The notes beneath the pieces were generated by a model. That model was not told where the DNA came from. It made no database searches and saw nothing but the letters and a program-made list of their open reading frames with translations. A stretch of 29,825 nucleotides of DNA from a virus, in IMG/VR virus record IMGVR_UViG_3300035670_000975, positions 1 to 29,825 of that record; one strand, written 5' to 3'. Position numbers and translations under genes: made by a program. This document shows positions 21,901-29,808 of this stretch, piece by piece (within the stretch, counting starts at the first letter, position 1; the number at the start of each line of letters is the position of its first letter).

Positions 21901-24900
21901 TCAAGTGATACCGGAGATATTTTCACATCAGAAAGTTATGATAATGAACTATATTCAGGCGATATTCCTTCATTTGAAGGAGTCAGAAACACTGATATTT
22001 TAGACATCAGACCAAGAGTTGGTGATTATTCAACAAGTAGCACCAGATCTCCCTTTGATTTTGCCTCTAGAGATTTTACTCAAAGTGGTCAATCGGTTTC
22101 AAACATTTTAGTATCTGATGAGAACATTGTACTAAATTATCAGTACTATCTTGGCAGAATTGATAAAATTTATCTTGATAGTAACGGAAAATTCAATGTG
22201 GTCAGAGGAGTTCCATCTGAAAGTCCACAATTACCTGCTGACTTGGATGGCAATCTAGAAGTTGCAACAATAACTTTACCACCATATCTTTTCTCTCTCG
22301 ATTCGATTCAAATCAAAAGAGCAGAACATAAGAGATACACAATGAAAGATATTGGTAACCTTGATACGAGGATTACCAATTTAGAATATTATACTGCGCT
22401 TTCTTTACTCGAAAAAGAAACTGAAGCATTGACCATACAAGATGCAAGAGGATTTGATAGATTTAAGAGTGGATTTTTTGTTGACAATTTCAAAACTCAC
22501 ATTATTCAAGATCAATCAAATCCAGATTTTGCATGTTCTATTGATACTTATAATAACGAACTTAGACCTCCACACTTTACAACCTCTCTTGACTTAGTTT
22601 TAGCAACAACTGCTATATCAGGAATAGGCGCATCAGTTCCATCAACTAGAGATAGTAGGTTCAATGATGAGGTAATTGATCCAAATCTTAGAAAAACTGG
22701 AGATTTGCTAACTCTAAATTATGCAGATCTAATCTTGATGCAGAATATCTTTGCATCAAGAGTTGAATCTGTAAACCCGTTCTTAGTGACGAAATGGATG
22801 GGTACTCTAACTCTGTATCCATCCTCAGATATTTGGGTAGATCAAAAGATTATAAAAACTAATGAATTTGATGCTCAGGGACCAGATTTCGTAGCATCTG
22901 TTCAGAGATTAGGCATTAATGAAGCAAGTGGATTTGCTGAAATTGAATGGGGATCATGGGTAGATACTGTTGTTGGTAGAGACACAAGAACTTCTGATAC
23001 GACTCAGGTAATCACATCAACAAAGCAACTCAATACTACTGATGATATAAGAACCACTACTACACAAACAGTTAGAACAACTACTGAAGTTCAATTACAT
23101 CAATTAACACGAGAGGGTGTTGCTATAAGAACAACACCTCATATTGAAAAGATAAATGTTGGCAATAAAGTTCTGAATAGGACAAATATTACCTTCATGA
23201 GATCTCGTAATATTGAGTTTAGAGGAACAAGAATGAGACCTGGAACTCAGGTCTATCCAGTTCTGGATAATGTTGGGATGATTGATTATGTTTGTCCTAA
23301 ATTATTAGAAATTCAAATGACCAGTGGCACTTTCCAAGTTGGAGAGACTGTAACTGGAACAATGCTCAAAGATATTCCAGATACTGATATTACACCTGGA
23401 GGTATTCTACCAACCTTCAAATTTAGAGTTGCATATGCAAATCACAAAGATGGTCCATATGATGTACCTACATCAGTATTTTCTTCTAATCCATACAATT
23501 CAGTAGTTACTTTACCAGATGAATATTCATCTACATCAACAATTTTGAATGTAGATACTACTTCTCTTTCCGCTACCACTAGTGGAGAATACTTTGGACA
23601 TCCACGACAAGGAATGGTCTTAAAGGGTCTAACTAGTGGAGCTCAGGCAACAGTAACTAATATCAGACTAATCACTGATGAAGTTGGAAATGTAATTGGT
23701 TCGTTATTCATTCCTGATCCCTCGGCACCAAGTAATCCTCAGTTTATCACTGGATCAAAAATTGTAAAACTAACATCCTTACCAACAATCAATTTTATAT
23801 CATCTCTAAATTCAACTGCTGCGGAAACTGTTTTCCCTGCAAGTGGAGTTTTAGAATTCACTGAAGAAAATATTGTTTCAGTAAGATCGACCGCGATTCA
23901 TAAATCAATATTCCAACAATCCACTTCATCAGAGACAATTCTTGGGTCTTCAAGTTCTGTCATTAGTGAAGTATCTCAAGATACAATTCTTACTAATGTA
24001 AGACAACGACCCGCTGCTAATTGCGACGCTCGCTATGTCGCATACACAACTGCTGTCAACAATGGATATGGTTCATACACAGAATATGCTAGAGCAGTTG
24101 GTGATTATGAAGCTGGTTTAATTTATAACACTGCTGCTCTTCTTACAAGACCTGGAGCACCAAGAGAATGCGGAGCTACATCTCCATCCAGTTCATCAAG
24201 TCGCAGAGCAGGAGGAACGAGAGGATTTGAGGGAAGAACTAGAACACCTGACAGAAGTGGAGGAAGAATTTATAACTTTGATTCTAGTGGAAGATTGATT
24301 CCAACTGGAAATCTTGGATCAACAAGAACTTTATATACTTCAACCAGAATTAGCGGTACTTCCTCAAGAAGTTATAGAAGTAGTTCTAGTTCTAGTTCTA
24401 GAGGTGGTAGATCCAGTGGTGGTGGAAGATCATACAATTTTGATGCCGGTGGAAATCTAATTGCTACTGCAAATCTAGGTTCAACACAAACAGCATTTAC
24501 TAGCAACTGTAGTTCTCCTAGGGATCCATTAGCACAATCATTCTTTATCAATTCTGCTGAAGGTGCATTTATAACTGCAATTGAAGTATTTTTCCAAGCG
24601 AAAGATACCGTTCTTCCCGTCACCATGCAAATTAGAACCATGCGTGACGGAACTCCAACAACTTCAGTAGTTCCATTTAGCGAACTTGATCTTATGCCAT
24701 CGGAAGTCAATATTTCAGATGATGCATCTATTCCTACAAAATTCACCTTCAAGTCTCCAGTTTATCTGAAAGGTAATACCGAATACTCATTTGTTCTTCT
24801 TGCAGATACTCCAAATTATGGGGTTTGGATATCGAGAATGGGTGAAGAGGATATAACAAATTCCTTGACGAATCCAGACGCTCCTCGTCCGGTCATTGCA

Positions 24901-26985
24901 CAACAGCCTTTACTAGGATCTCTCTTCAAGTCACAGAATGGTTCCACATGGGATGCAAGTCAGTTTGAAGATATCAAATTTACAATGTATAGAGCTCAGT
25001 TTACAACAAATACTAGAGCAAATGCTACATTCTATAATCCAATTCTTTCTCTAGGAAATGGTGGAATTGTAAAACTTGGAGAAAATCCCGTAGAGGTTCT
25101 TTCAAAGAGAATAATAGTTGGATTAGGTACTACTCTAAGTTCTGCTCAAGAAGCAATTGTTGTACAAGGTATAAACATCTCCCAAGTAAACAATATTACA
25201 GCTTCTGGAGTCGTAATAGACACATATGGTGCCATAGGATTAGGAAATTCGGTTGGTATTATTAATGCGGGTATTGGTTATACTCCAAGCAGTGGTATTG
25301 AAACATATACCAATGTTTCATTGACTACTTTATCGGGATATGGAAAAAATGCTACTGCTAGTGTTACAGTAAATAATGGCGGAATAACTTCCTGTTTTAT
25401 AACAAATGGTGGAACCGGTTATTCGGTTGGTGATGAACTAGGTATTACAACTCTTGGAAGTAGTACACTAGGAAGAAATGCAAGACTAAGTGTTGGTATT
25501 ATTTCGGCAATCAATTCAATTGAACTTGATTCTGTTCAAGGTATATTCAATACTGGTTCAGCATCTACTATAACGTATAGAAATCAATCTACTGGTGCAG
25601 TAACAGTTTTGACAGGGGTTGTTGCTGATTCAATTACTGAAAATTCTTTATATGATGGTTTGCATTTGAATGTGAGAAATAGAAATCATGGAATGTATTC
25701 GTCGTCAAATGTCGTTAAATTGACGAATATAAGATCGGATATGAGACCAACGACAATTGTTGCAAATGTGGATCAAACCGCTGCCTCAAATATTGCAATT
25801 GCAAATACCTCTAAGTTTGAAATTTTTGAAAACGTTGGCGTTGGAACAACAAATCCAGGATATGCATTATTAGGAAATGAAATTATCTCTTATACAGGAG
25901 TTAACGGATCAGAACTAACGGGTATATCAAGAAATATTGATAATAGTGGTTCATTCTTACATAATGCTGGCGAATACATAACCAAGTATGAACTTAATGG
26001 AATTTCTTTAAGAAGAATCAATAAAGTTCATACTTTGGGAGATGCAACAGTAGAAAATGCTAGAGAACTTGATAATTTCTATGTAAAAATTGATACGTCT
26101 ACAAACGGAATTGATAGATCAACAAATGCAGGTCATCCAAAACTTTATTTTAATTCTACTAAAAAAGTTGGCGGTGATACCGTTACTTCCACTAAGAACA
26201 TTCAATTTGAGACAATTACTCCAAACGTTCAAACACTAATCTTGCCTGGAACTAGTTTGAATGCAAGTGTCAGAACTACTAGTGCAACAAGTGTTGATGG
26301 AGTTGAATCCCCATTTGTAGATTTGGGTTATGAGTCAGTTTCTTTAGATAAACCAAATGATTTATCTACACCAAGAATCGTTGCTTCAAAACTGAATGAG
26401 GATTCAATACTTACAAATCTTCCAGCTAATAGATCATTTACTTTTGACTTAGAATTCAATAGCAACAATTCTTTTGTTTCTCCTGCCGTTGATTTGGATC
26501 GAGTAAACATGGTGTTTACATCTAATCGCTTAAATATGCCAATAAGTGACTATACAACTGATAATTCTGTCACCATAACGGGAAGAGATCCAAACTCTGC
26601 AGTTTATATCACTAAAAAAGTTGATTTATCAAATCCAGCAAACTCAATCAAAGTTCTGTTTAGTGCATATAGGCATGAATCATCCGATATAAGAGTTCTT
26701 TATAAAATATACACTAATGATGCAAATATTGATTCTGTTCCTTATGATTTATTCCCAGGTTACAATAATATCGACGATCTTGGAAACATTATTGACAAAT
26801 CAAACAATAATGGTCTTCCAAATGCTTATGTGACTCCAAGCAAACCAGGTGAATATAAAGATTATGAATTCTTTGTTGATGATCTTCCTGAATTTACAGC
26901 ATTCTCAATCAAGATCATCATGTCTGGTACAAATCAAGCACAACCACCCAAGATTAAAGATCTACGTGTAATTGCAGTTCGATGA
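18988..26985 (+). CDS. Very large DUF4815-type virion structural protein
   Basis: This is one frame of 2665 residues. The N-terminus (NISPYHDDFDPAKNFHRILF, PVQARELTGLQS at 32-43, FGTHFFKEGSKVIPG) is the conserved start of the DUF4815 proteins of T4-like cyanophages and some other tailed phages. Further landmarks are a helical block near 1119 (GNLDTRITNLEYYTALSLLE), a Ser/Gly/Arg-rich repeat region (about 1731-1845), DPLAQSFFINSAEGAF from 1846 continuing through VTMQIRTMRDGTP, GSLFKSQNG and FTMYRAQF, a GSGY module pair near 2090-2170, LLGNEIISYTG near 2293, and a C-terminal beta domain ending IKDLRVIAVR. It lies where T4 keeps genes 9-12 and wac, so it is probably a peripheral baseplate or fibre-like component; that role is inferred. 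Its stop overlaps the next ATG (ATGA). Confidence 0.85.
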   Translation: MPQETNLNISPYHDDFDPAKNFHRILFKPGTPVQARELTGLQSILQDQIEKFGTHFFKEGSKVIPGQLSYLDVFPGVCIESSYLGIPVSLYASQLIGKTIRGQNSGVEARVEYVLSDTESERTLFTLYFNVVKSGSDFVTGTFQDGETLILLETLSYGNTTISANQGFANAISVESNVQGSAANIQSGVYFLRGNFVTINPQTIILSQYSPTPTVKVGLSIQEEIINADEDPSLNDNAQGFSNYSAPGADRLKITASLVSKLIIDNDDPSFVELMRIQNGEIETFVENTDYNYIKAEFARRTYDESGDYYIKSFDISVKNTLNNYLGNDGIYNQGDFTYQGNTPSDSLMEYVISSGKAYVRGFEVNKQTDTVIDIEKPRTTRQVFAEAVPLSVGPKIVINNIHGSPVVGFGTTIAATLRDQRVGVASTAPSGNAIGECRIYDYNLESQVFVGPESEYTLRLFDISPYTKLEVTQPFASLRSGAFVEGKYSGASGFVVEDASGISTFNLRQVRGTFNRGEKLVIDGIDYNTTVSISTNYDISNVKSIYQGTTVGVSTFNADLKLTTKSRFSNPFTITARSGNPGVSTISAPQGTFVGIITTNDLVRFNAIDVVSPIVLKVESIGSGGTSITLAGIQTVTNVVDGSAPTTSQTITNLEVVSGNLINVEDNSLFTRLNQNNIDSVDLGSSDLIIKKFFTNVSSASSALSLPTAVDNEYYLPFDEERYHVAYRDGTIEPLTSDKVQVSTNAKNVTISGLSRASESNIRVSAVLNKNKVVEKKKLLKNVSSIIVSRSSNPSSGIGSTTLGDGLIYSNVYGTRVQDKEISLNKPDVLRILGIFESDDSNDPNLPSITLTSISGPTQSTSDFILGEKIVGSSTKAVARIVSALSSTQFEIVYLNEKVFSLGETISAEVSKIGSICANIGPSDKNVTNDYILDNGQRSSFYDYGRIILKKGRPQPKRRVKIIFQNFEVPSSDTGDIFTSESYDNELYSGDIPSFEGVRNTDILDIRPRVGDYSTSSTRSPFDFASRDFTQSGQSVSNILVSDENIVLNYQYYLGRIDKIYLDSNGKFNVVRGVPSESPQLPADLDGNLEVATITLPPYLFSLDSIQIKRAEHKRYTMKDIGNLDTRITNLEYYTALSLLEKETEALTIQDARGFDRFKSGFFVDNFKTHIIQDQSNPDFACSIDTYNNELRPPHFTTSLDLVLATTAISGIGASVPSTRDSRFNDEVIDPNLRKTGDLLTLNYADLILMQNIFASRVESVNPFLVTKWMGTLTLYPSSDIWVDQKIIKTNEFDAQGPDFVASVQRLGINEASGFAEIEWGSWVDTVVGRDTRTSDTTQVITSTKQLNTTDDIRTTTTQTVRTTTEVQLHQLTREGVAIRTTPHIEKINVGNKVLNRTNITFMRSRNIEFRGTRMRPGTQVYPVLDNVGMIDYVCPKLLEIQMTSGTFQVGETVTGTMLKDIPDTDITPGGILPTFKFRVAYANHKDGPYDVPTSVFSSNPYNSVVTLPDEYSSTSTILNVDTTSLSATTSGEYFGHPRQGMVLKGLTSGAQATVTNIRLITDEVGNVIGSLFIPDPSAPSNPQFITGSKIVKLTSLPTINFISSLNSTAAETVFPASGVLEFTEENIVSVRSTAIHKSIFQQSTSSETILGSSSSVISEVSQDTILTNVRQRPAANCDARYVAYTTAVNNGYGSYTEYARAVGDYEAGLIYNTAALLTRPGAPRECGATSPSSSSSRRAGGTRGFEGRTRTPDRSGGRIYNFDSSGRLIPTGNLGSTRTLYTSTRISGTSSRSYRSSSSSSSRGGRSSGGGRSYNFDAGGNLIATANLGSTQTAFTSNCSSPRDPLAQSFFINSAEGAFITAIEVFFQAKDTVLPVTMQIRTMRDGTPTTSVVPFSELDLMPSEVNISDDASIPTKFTFKSPVYLKGNTEYSFVLLADTPNYGVWISRMGEEDITNSLTNPDAPRPVIAQQPLLGSLFKSQNGSTWDASQFEDIKFTMYRAQFTTNTRANATFYNPILSLGNGGIVKLGENPVEVLSKRIIVGLGTTLSSAQEAIVVQGINISQVNNITASGVVIDTYGAIGLGNSVGIINAGIGYTPSSGIETYTNVSLTTLSGYGKNATASVTVNNGGITSCFITNGGTGYSVGDELGITTLGSSTLGRNARLSVGIISAINSIELDSVQGIFNTGSASTITYRNQSTGAVTVLTGVVADSITENSLYDGLHLNVRNRNHGMYSSSNVVKLTNIRSDMRPTTIVANVDQTAASNIAIANTSKFEIFENVGVGTTNPGYALLGNEIISYTGVNGSELTGISRNIDNSGSFLHNAGEYITKYELNGISLRRINKVHTLGDATVENARELDNFYVKIDTSTNGIDRSTNAGHPKLYFNSTKKVGGDTVTSTKNIQFETITPNVQTLILPGTSLNASVRTTSATSVDGVESPFVDLGYESVSLDKPNDLSTPRIVASKLNEDSILTNLPANRSFTFDLEFNSNNSFVSPAVDLDRVNMVFTSNRLNMPISDYTTDNSVTITGRDPNSAVYITKKVDLSNPANSIKVLFSAYRHESSDIRVLYKIYTNDANIDSVPYDLFPGYNNIDDLGNIIDKSNNNGLPNAYVTPSKPGEYKDYEFFVDDLPEFTAFSIKIIMSGTNQAQPPKIKDLRVIAVR
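24259..24507 (+). repeat. Duplicated GGR-x-YNFD segment flanking an Arg/Ser/Gly linker
   Basis: Residues 1758 onward (GGRIYNFDSSGRLIPTGNLG) and 1812 onward (GGRSYNFDAGGNLIATANLG) are near-identical copies of about 28 residues offset by exactly 54, each followed by an ST-R/Q-T segment. Between them lies a serine/arginine/glycine run rich in SSS, RGG and GGG. It looks like an intragenic duplication forming a flexible linker. Confidence 0.8.
25252..25500 (+). repeat. GSGY module pair in the 2665-residue protein
   Basis: IINAGIGYTPSSGIETYTNV and SCFITNGGTGYSVGDELG flank a GYGKNATASVTVNNGG strand. The layout of the pair matches that in gp8. Confidence 0.75.
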
Positions 26986-27200
26986 AATATAAAGTAGAAG
27001 GACATCCAAACTTAAGAAGGGATGCTAGTACAGGGGCCATTATAAATTCAAATAATAGTGCCTACAAAAATTATTTTATTCGGAAAGCAAATCATGATGC
27101 AGAGAAAAGTGAAATGGGAGTCTTGAAAAGCGAAATAGACTCATTAAAAAATGATATTTTAGATATCAAAAATCTTTTACTCAAACTAGCAGAAAAGTAA
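26982..27200 (+). CDS. Small protein with C-terminal coiled coil
   Basis: It encodes 72 residues beginning MKYKVEGHPNLRRDASTGAI. Residues about 42-71 form a heptad-like coiled coil (SEMGVLKSEIDSLKNDIL, DIKNLLLKLAEK), suggesting an oligomer or an interaction with another coiled coil. Short proteins of this type (KVEGHPNL-RD--TGAI) recur in the structural region of T4-like cyanophages without an assigned role. The start overlaps the upstream stop as ATGA and the stop overlaps the next start as TAATG, so it is translationally coupled on both sides. A baseplate or neck accessory role is inferred from position. Confidence 0.75.
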   Translation: MKYKVEGHPNLRRDASTGAIINSNNSAYKNYFIRKANHDAEKSEMGVLKSEIDSLKNDILDIKNLLLKLAEK

Positions 27201-27574
27201 TGGACGCATCTTTTACATTTGATCCTTCATCAGGGGTTCCTTACGCAATAAATCAAGTAATTTCAACAGGTGCCAGTTTTGTTGCAAATTATAGTGTAAC
27301 AACAATAGGTGGTACATCGTTTAATTTTTCTGGTTATACTGGATCTGCAAAATTAGCAAAATCGGTTGGAGTTGGTGCATCAAATTATGCTCTCAGAACT
27401 TTTTCTGTTGGAATTACGACTGGCAGAATAACTTTAGGATTGACTGCGGCAAATACTGTTGGATTGAAAGAAGGAAGATATCGCTATGATGTATTAGTTA
27501 ATAGTGGAACTACGATTTATAGAATTATCGAAGGAGATTTGATGGTCAAAGCAGGAATTACTTCATCTATCTAA
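27200..27574 (+). CDS. Small beta-rich virion protein
   Basis: It encodes 124 residues from ATG 27200, overlapping the preceding stop (TAATG). It is almost entirely beta-prone with alternating S/T/G/V and the ending EGRYRYDVLVNSG, YRIIEGDLMVKAGIT, a pattern shared by small beta-sandwich domains in tail and baseplate proteins such as BppU-type N-terminal domains. There is no signal peptide or membrane segment. Position immediately before the neck genes and within the late operon suggests a virion component. Family membership is by fold-like pattern only and could be wrong. Its stop lies within the late box that precedes gp13. Confidence 0.7.
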   Translation: MDASFTFDPSSGVPYAINQVISTGASFVANYSVTTIGGTSFNFSGYTGSAKLAKSVGVGASNYALRTFSVGITTGRITLGLTAANTVGLKEGRYRYDVLVNSGTTIYRIIEGDLMVKAGITSSI

Positions 27575-27577
27575 ATA
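27571..27577 (+). promoter_or_regulatory. Late promoter box CTAAATA upstream of gp13
   Basis: CTAAATA is identical to the box before gp25 and overlaps the TAA stop (27572-27574) of the preceding gene. It lies 19 nt before the gp13 ATG, and the strong ribosome-binding site follows within 5 nt. It would start a neck-gene transcript. Confidence 0.6.
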
Positions 27578-27581
27578 GGAT

Positions 27582-27587
27582 AGGAGG
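27582..27587 (+). promoter_or_regulatory. Strong Shine-Dalgarno AGGAGG for gp13
   Basis: AGGAGG lies 9 nt before ATG 27597 and fixes that start. It is the only full consensus ribosome-binding site among the virion genes here. If transcription began about 6 nt after the CTAAATA box, the site would sit at the extreme 5' end of the message. Confidence 0.75.
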
Positions 27588-27596
27588 ACTCGTGAT

Positions 27597-28433
27597 ATGT
27601 CTAAACCATCAAACAGATCTGGTCTAATTGATTATTGTCTAAGACAACTTGGTGCGCCTGTTTTAGAAATCAATATTGCGGACGAACAGATCGATGATCT
27701 AGTAGATGATGCTATTCAATTTTGGCAAGAACGTCACTATGATGGCGTCATGCAAATGTATTTGAAATATCAAATAACACAAGCAGATATTAATAGAGGT
27801 AGAGCACCCTCTGGAAATGATCCAACTGCTGGTATTGTAAATACAACTGTAAATGATACTTTAGGAACGTTCACATACAAAGAAAATAGTAATTATATAA
27901 AACTTCCTGATTCAGTTATTGGTGTAAATAAAATATTCAAATATGATGGTTCACAAACTGTTTCTAATAACATGTTTAGTGTAAAGTATCAACTTTTTCT
28001 AAATGATGTTTATTATTTTGATTCATTAGAATTACTAACATATTCAATGGTAAAAACAAAGTTAGAGGACATTGATTTTCTATTGAATACTGAAAAGCAA
28101 ATAAGATTTAATATTAGGCAGCAAAGATTATATTTGGATGTAGATTTTGGAGATTTAGCAGTTGGTGATTGGTTAATTATTGATTGTTGGAGAGTATTAG
28201 ATCCTAATGATTTTACCAAAGTTTATAATGACAGATTTTTGAAGATGTACCTTACTTCTCTTATGAAAAAACAGTGGGGACAAAATCTGATTAAATTCCA
28301 AGGAGTCAAACTACCCGGTGGAGTTGAACTAAATGGAAGGCAAATTTACGATGATGCGGTTATTGAATTGGATAAGATCAGAGAACAGATGCTTTCAACA
28401 TACGAAATTCCACCTCTGGACATGATCGGATAA
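27597..28433 (+). CDS. gp13: gp13-like neck protein
   Basis: It encodes 278 residues, slightly shorter than T4 gp13 (about 309). gp13 and gp14 form the neck that closes the filled head and accepts the tail. The N-terminus SGLIDYCLRQLGAPVLEINI followed by DEQIDDLVDDAIQFWQERHYD is the hallmark of this family. Further support comes from the central ENSNYIKLPDSVIGVNKIF segment and the C-terminal EQMLSTYEIPPLDMIG. A strong AGGAGG and a late box precede it. The stop overlaps the gp14 start (TAATG), so the two neck proteins are coupled, as expected for partners made in proportion. Confidence 0.92.
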   Translation: MSKPSNRSGLIDYCLRQLGAPVLEINIADEQIDDLVDDAIQFWQERHYDGVMQMYLKYQITQADINRGRAPSGNDPTAGIVNTTVNDTLGTFTYKENSNYIKLPDSVIGVNKIFKYDGSQTVSNNMFSVKYQLFLNDVYYFDSLELLTYSMVKTKLEDIDFLLNTEKQIRFNIRQQRLYLDVDFGDLAVGDWLIIDCWRVLDPNDFTKVYNDRFLKMYLTSLMKKQWGQNLIKFQGVKLPGGVELNGRQIYDDAVIELDKIREQMLSTYEIPPLDMIG

Positions 28434-29803
28434 TGACCCTAAATCCATACTTTACTCAGGGAACTAGAGGAGAACAAGGTCTTGTTCAAGACCTCATTAA
28501 TGAACAACTTCGCATGTATGGAGTTGAAATCTATTATATTCCTAGAAAATATGTAACTCAAAATACAGTTATCAAAGAAGTTATTCAATCTAAGTTTGAT
28601 GATGCATATCCAATAGAGGCATATGTAAAATCTGAAGGGTATGAAGGTGCTGGAACCATACTCTCAAAATTTGGAGTGATGGAACAGGATGATGTAACAT
28701 TGATTATATCAAGAGAAAGATGGGAAAATTATATTCAACCACTAATAAAAAATGAACAAAACATAAAACTATCAAAGAGACCAAAAGAAGGAGATTTAAT
28801 TTATTTTCCTCTTGACGATAGATTGTATGAAATTAAGTATATTGATTACGCAAATCCATTCTATCAACTACAAAAACTTTACACCTATGAAATGAGGTGT
28901 GAGTTGTTTAGGTATGAAGACGAAGTTATTGACACTGGAATCAATAATATTGACGACAGTATGCAAGATGCAGGTTATACCGAAACTCTTACATTACTCG
29001 GCGTTGGAGTAACAGCAACAGCAACAGCAACATTTGTAAATGGTGGATTGCAATTTATTAGATTGCTAAATGATGGTTTTGGATATACTTCAACACCAAT
29101 AGTTGCAATATCTTCTGCATCTTCTGGTGGATTTACGGCCACCGCAGTTGCAATAACAACATCCAAAGTTGGACTTGCAACACAATCCTCAATTAAACAA
29201 GTTTTACTTACAAACCCAGGGTATGGGTATACAGTTCCTCCATCTGTAGTTTTTGTTGGTGGAGGAGGATCTGGTGCAGCAACAACTGTGGGAATTGCAA
29301 CAACTGGAGGAGTTGGAATAATTACTATTACGAATAGTGGTTCTGGATACTCCACAACACCAACAGTTACATTTAGTTCTCCTGGTGCTGGTATTACTGC
29401 AATTGGAGAAGCCGTTGTTTCATCATCTGGAACAATAACTGCTATTAGAATTTCAAACGCTGGTTATGGATATACAACATCTCCGATTATAACTATTTCA
29501 AATCCTTCTATGATTGGATCTGGTGATTTCATTTATAATGAAGTTGTGACTGGATCTATTTCTGGAACTCAAGGTAGAGTAAAAGTTTGGAATGCTTTAG
29601 ATAAAACCTTAAAAGTTTCAATTGCAGATGGAACATTCACCTCAGGAGAAACAATTACTGGTTCAGAGTCTGGAGCAGTTTATACTTTACAACGATCTAA
29701 CACGGATGATCTTCTTGACACATATGCCGAAAATGATGTCATTCAGTCTGAGGCAGATGCTATTTTGGACTTTTCTCAGAAAAATCCATTTGGAGAGGTG
29801 TAA
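28433..29803 (+). CDS. gp14: gp14-like neck protein with inserted GSGY repeat domain
   Basis: It encodes 456 residues against about 256 in T4 gp14. The neck core is clear: LNPYFTQGTRGEQGLVQDLI, RMYGVEIYYIPRKYV, YEGAGTILSKFG, GDLIYFPLDDRLYEI (from 120) and NPFYQL (141-146). The C-terminus SEADAILDFSQKNPFGEV (439-456) completes it. Between about 185 and 415 sits an insertion of GSGY modules (LNDGFGYTSTPIVAI, LTNPGYGYTVPPSVVFV, ITNSGSGYSTTPTVTF, ISNAGYGYTTSPIITI) and a GE-TITGSESGA module. The inserted block could project from the neck. The start overlaps gp13's stop. A late-type box lies 6 nt after its stop, presumably for the next gene (gp15 in T4 order). Confidence 0.9.
   Translation: MTLNPYFTQGTRGEQGLVQDLINEQLRMYGVEIYYIPRKYVTQNTVIKEVIQSKFDDAYPIEAYVKSEGYEGAGTILSKFGVMEQDDVTLIISRERWENYIQPLIKNEQNIKLSKRPKEGDLIYFPLDDRLYEIKYIDYANPFYQLQKLYTYEMRCELFRYEDEVIDTGINNIDDSMQDAGYTETLTLLGVGVTATATATFVNGGLQFIRLLNDGFGYTSTPIVAISSASSGGFTATAVAITTSKVGLATQSSIKQVLLTNPGYGYTVPPSVVFVGGGGSGAATTVGIATTGGVGIITITNSGSGYSTTPTVTFSSPGAGITAIGEAVVSSSGTITAIRISNAGYGYTTSPIITISNPSMIGSGDFIYNEVVTGSISGTQGRVKVWNALDKTLKVSIADGTFTSGETITGSESGAVYTLQRSNTDDLLDTYAENDVIQSEADAILDFSQKNPFGEV
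28985..29510 (+). repeat. Tandem GSGY modules inserted in gp14
   Basis: Four or five successive copies of about 35-45 residues repeat the N-x-G-x-GY-x-T-x-P-x-V/I-x-I/F pattern separated by G/A-rich strands. They divide the conserved gp14 core from its conserved C-terminus. Confidence 0.8.
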
Positions 29804-29808
29804 AATTG

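Noticed and set aside
24372-24752. Minus-strand open frame of about 126 residues opposite the DUF4815 gene
   Set aside because: It is a shadow of the Ser/Gly/Arg repeat (its own N-terminus to C-terminus ends in a Leu/Glu run that mirrors the serine codons) with no start signals.
28975-29355. Minus-strand open frame of about 126 residues opposite gp14
   Set aside because: It is rich in P, V, T and A and is the complement of the Gly/Ser/Thr-rich GSGY repeats. It has no ribosome-binding site and lies wholly within a strongly supported gene.
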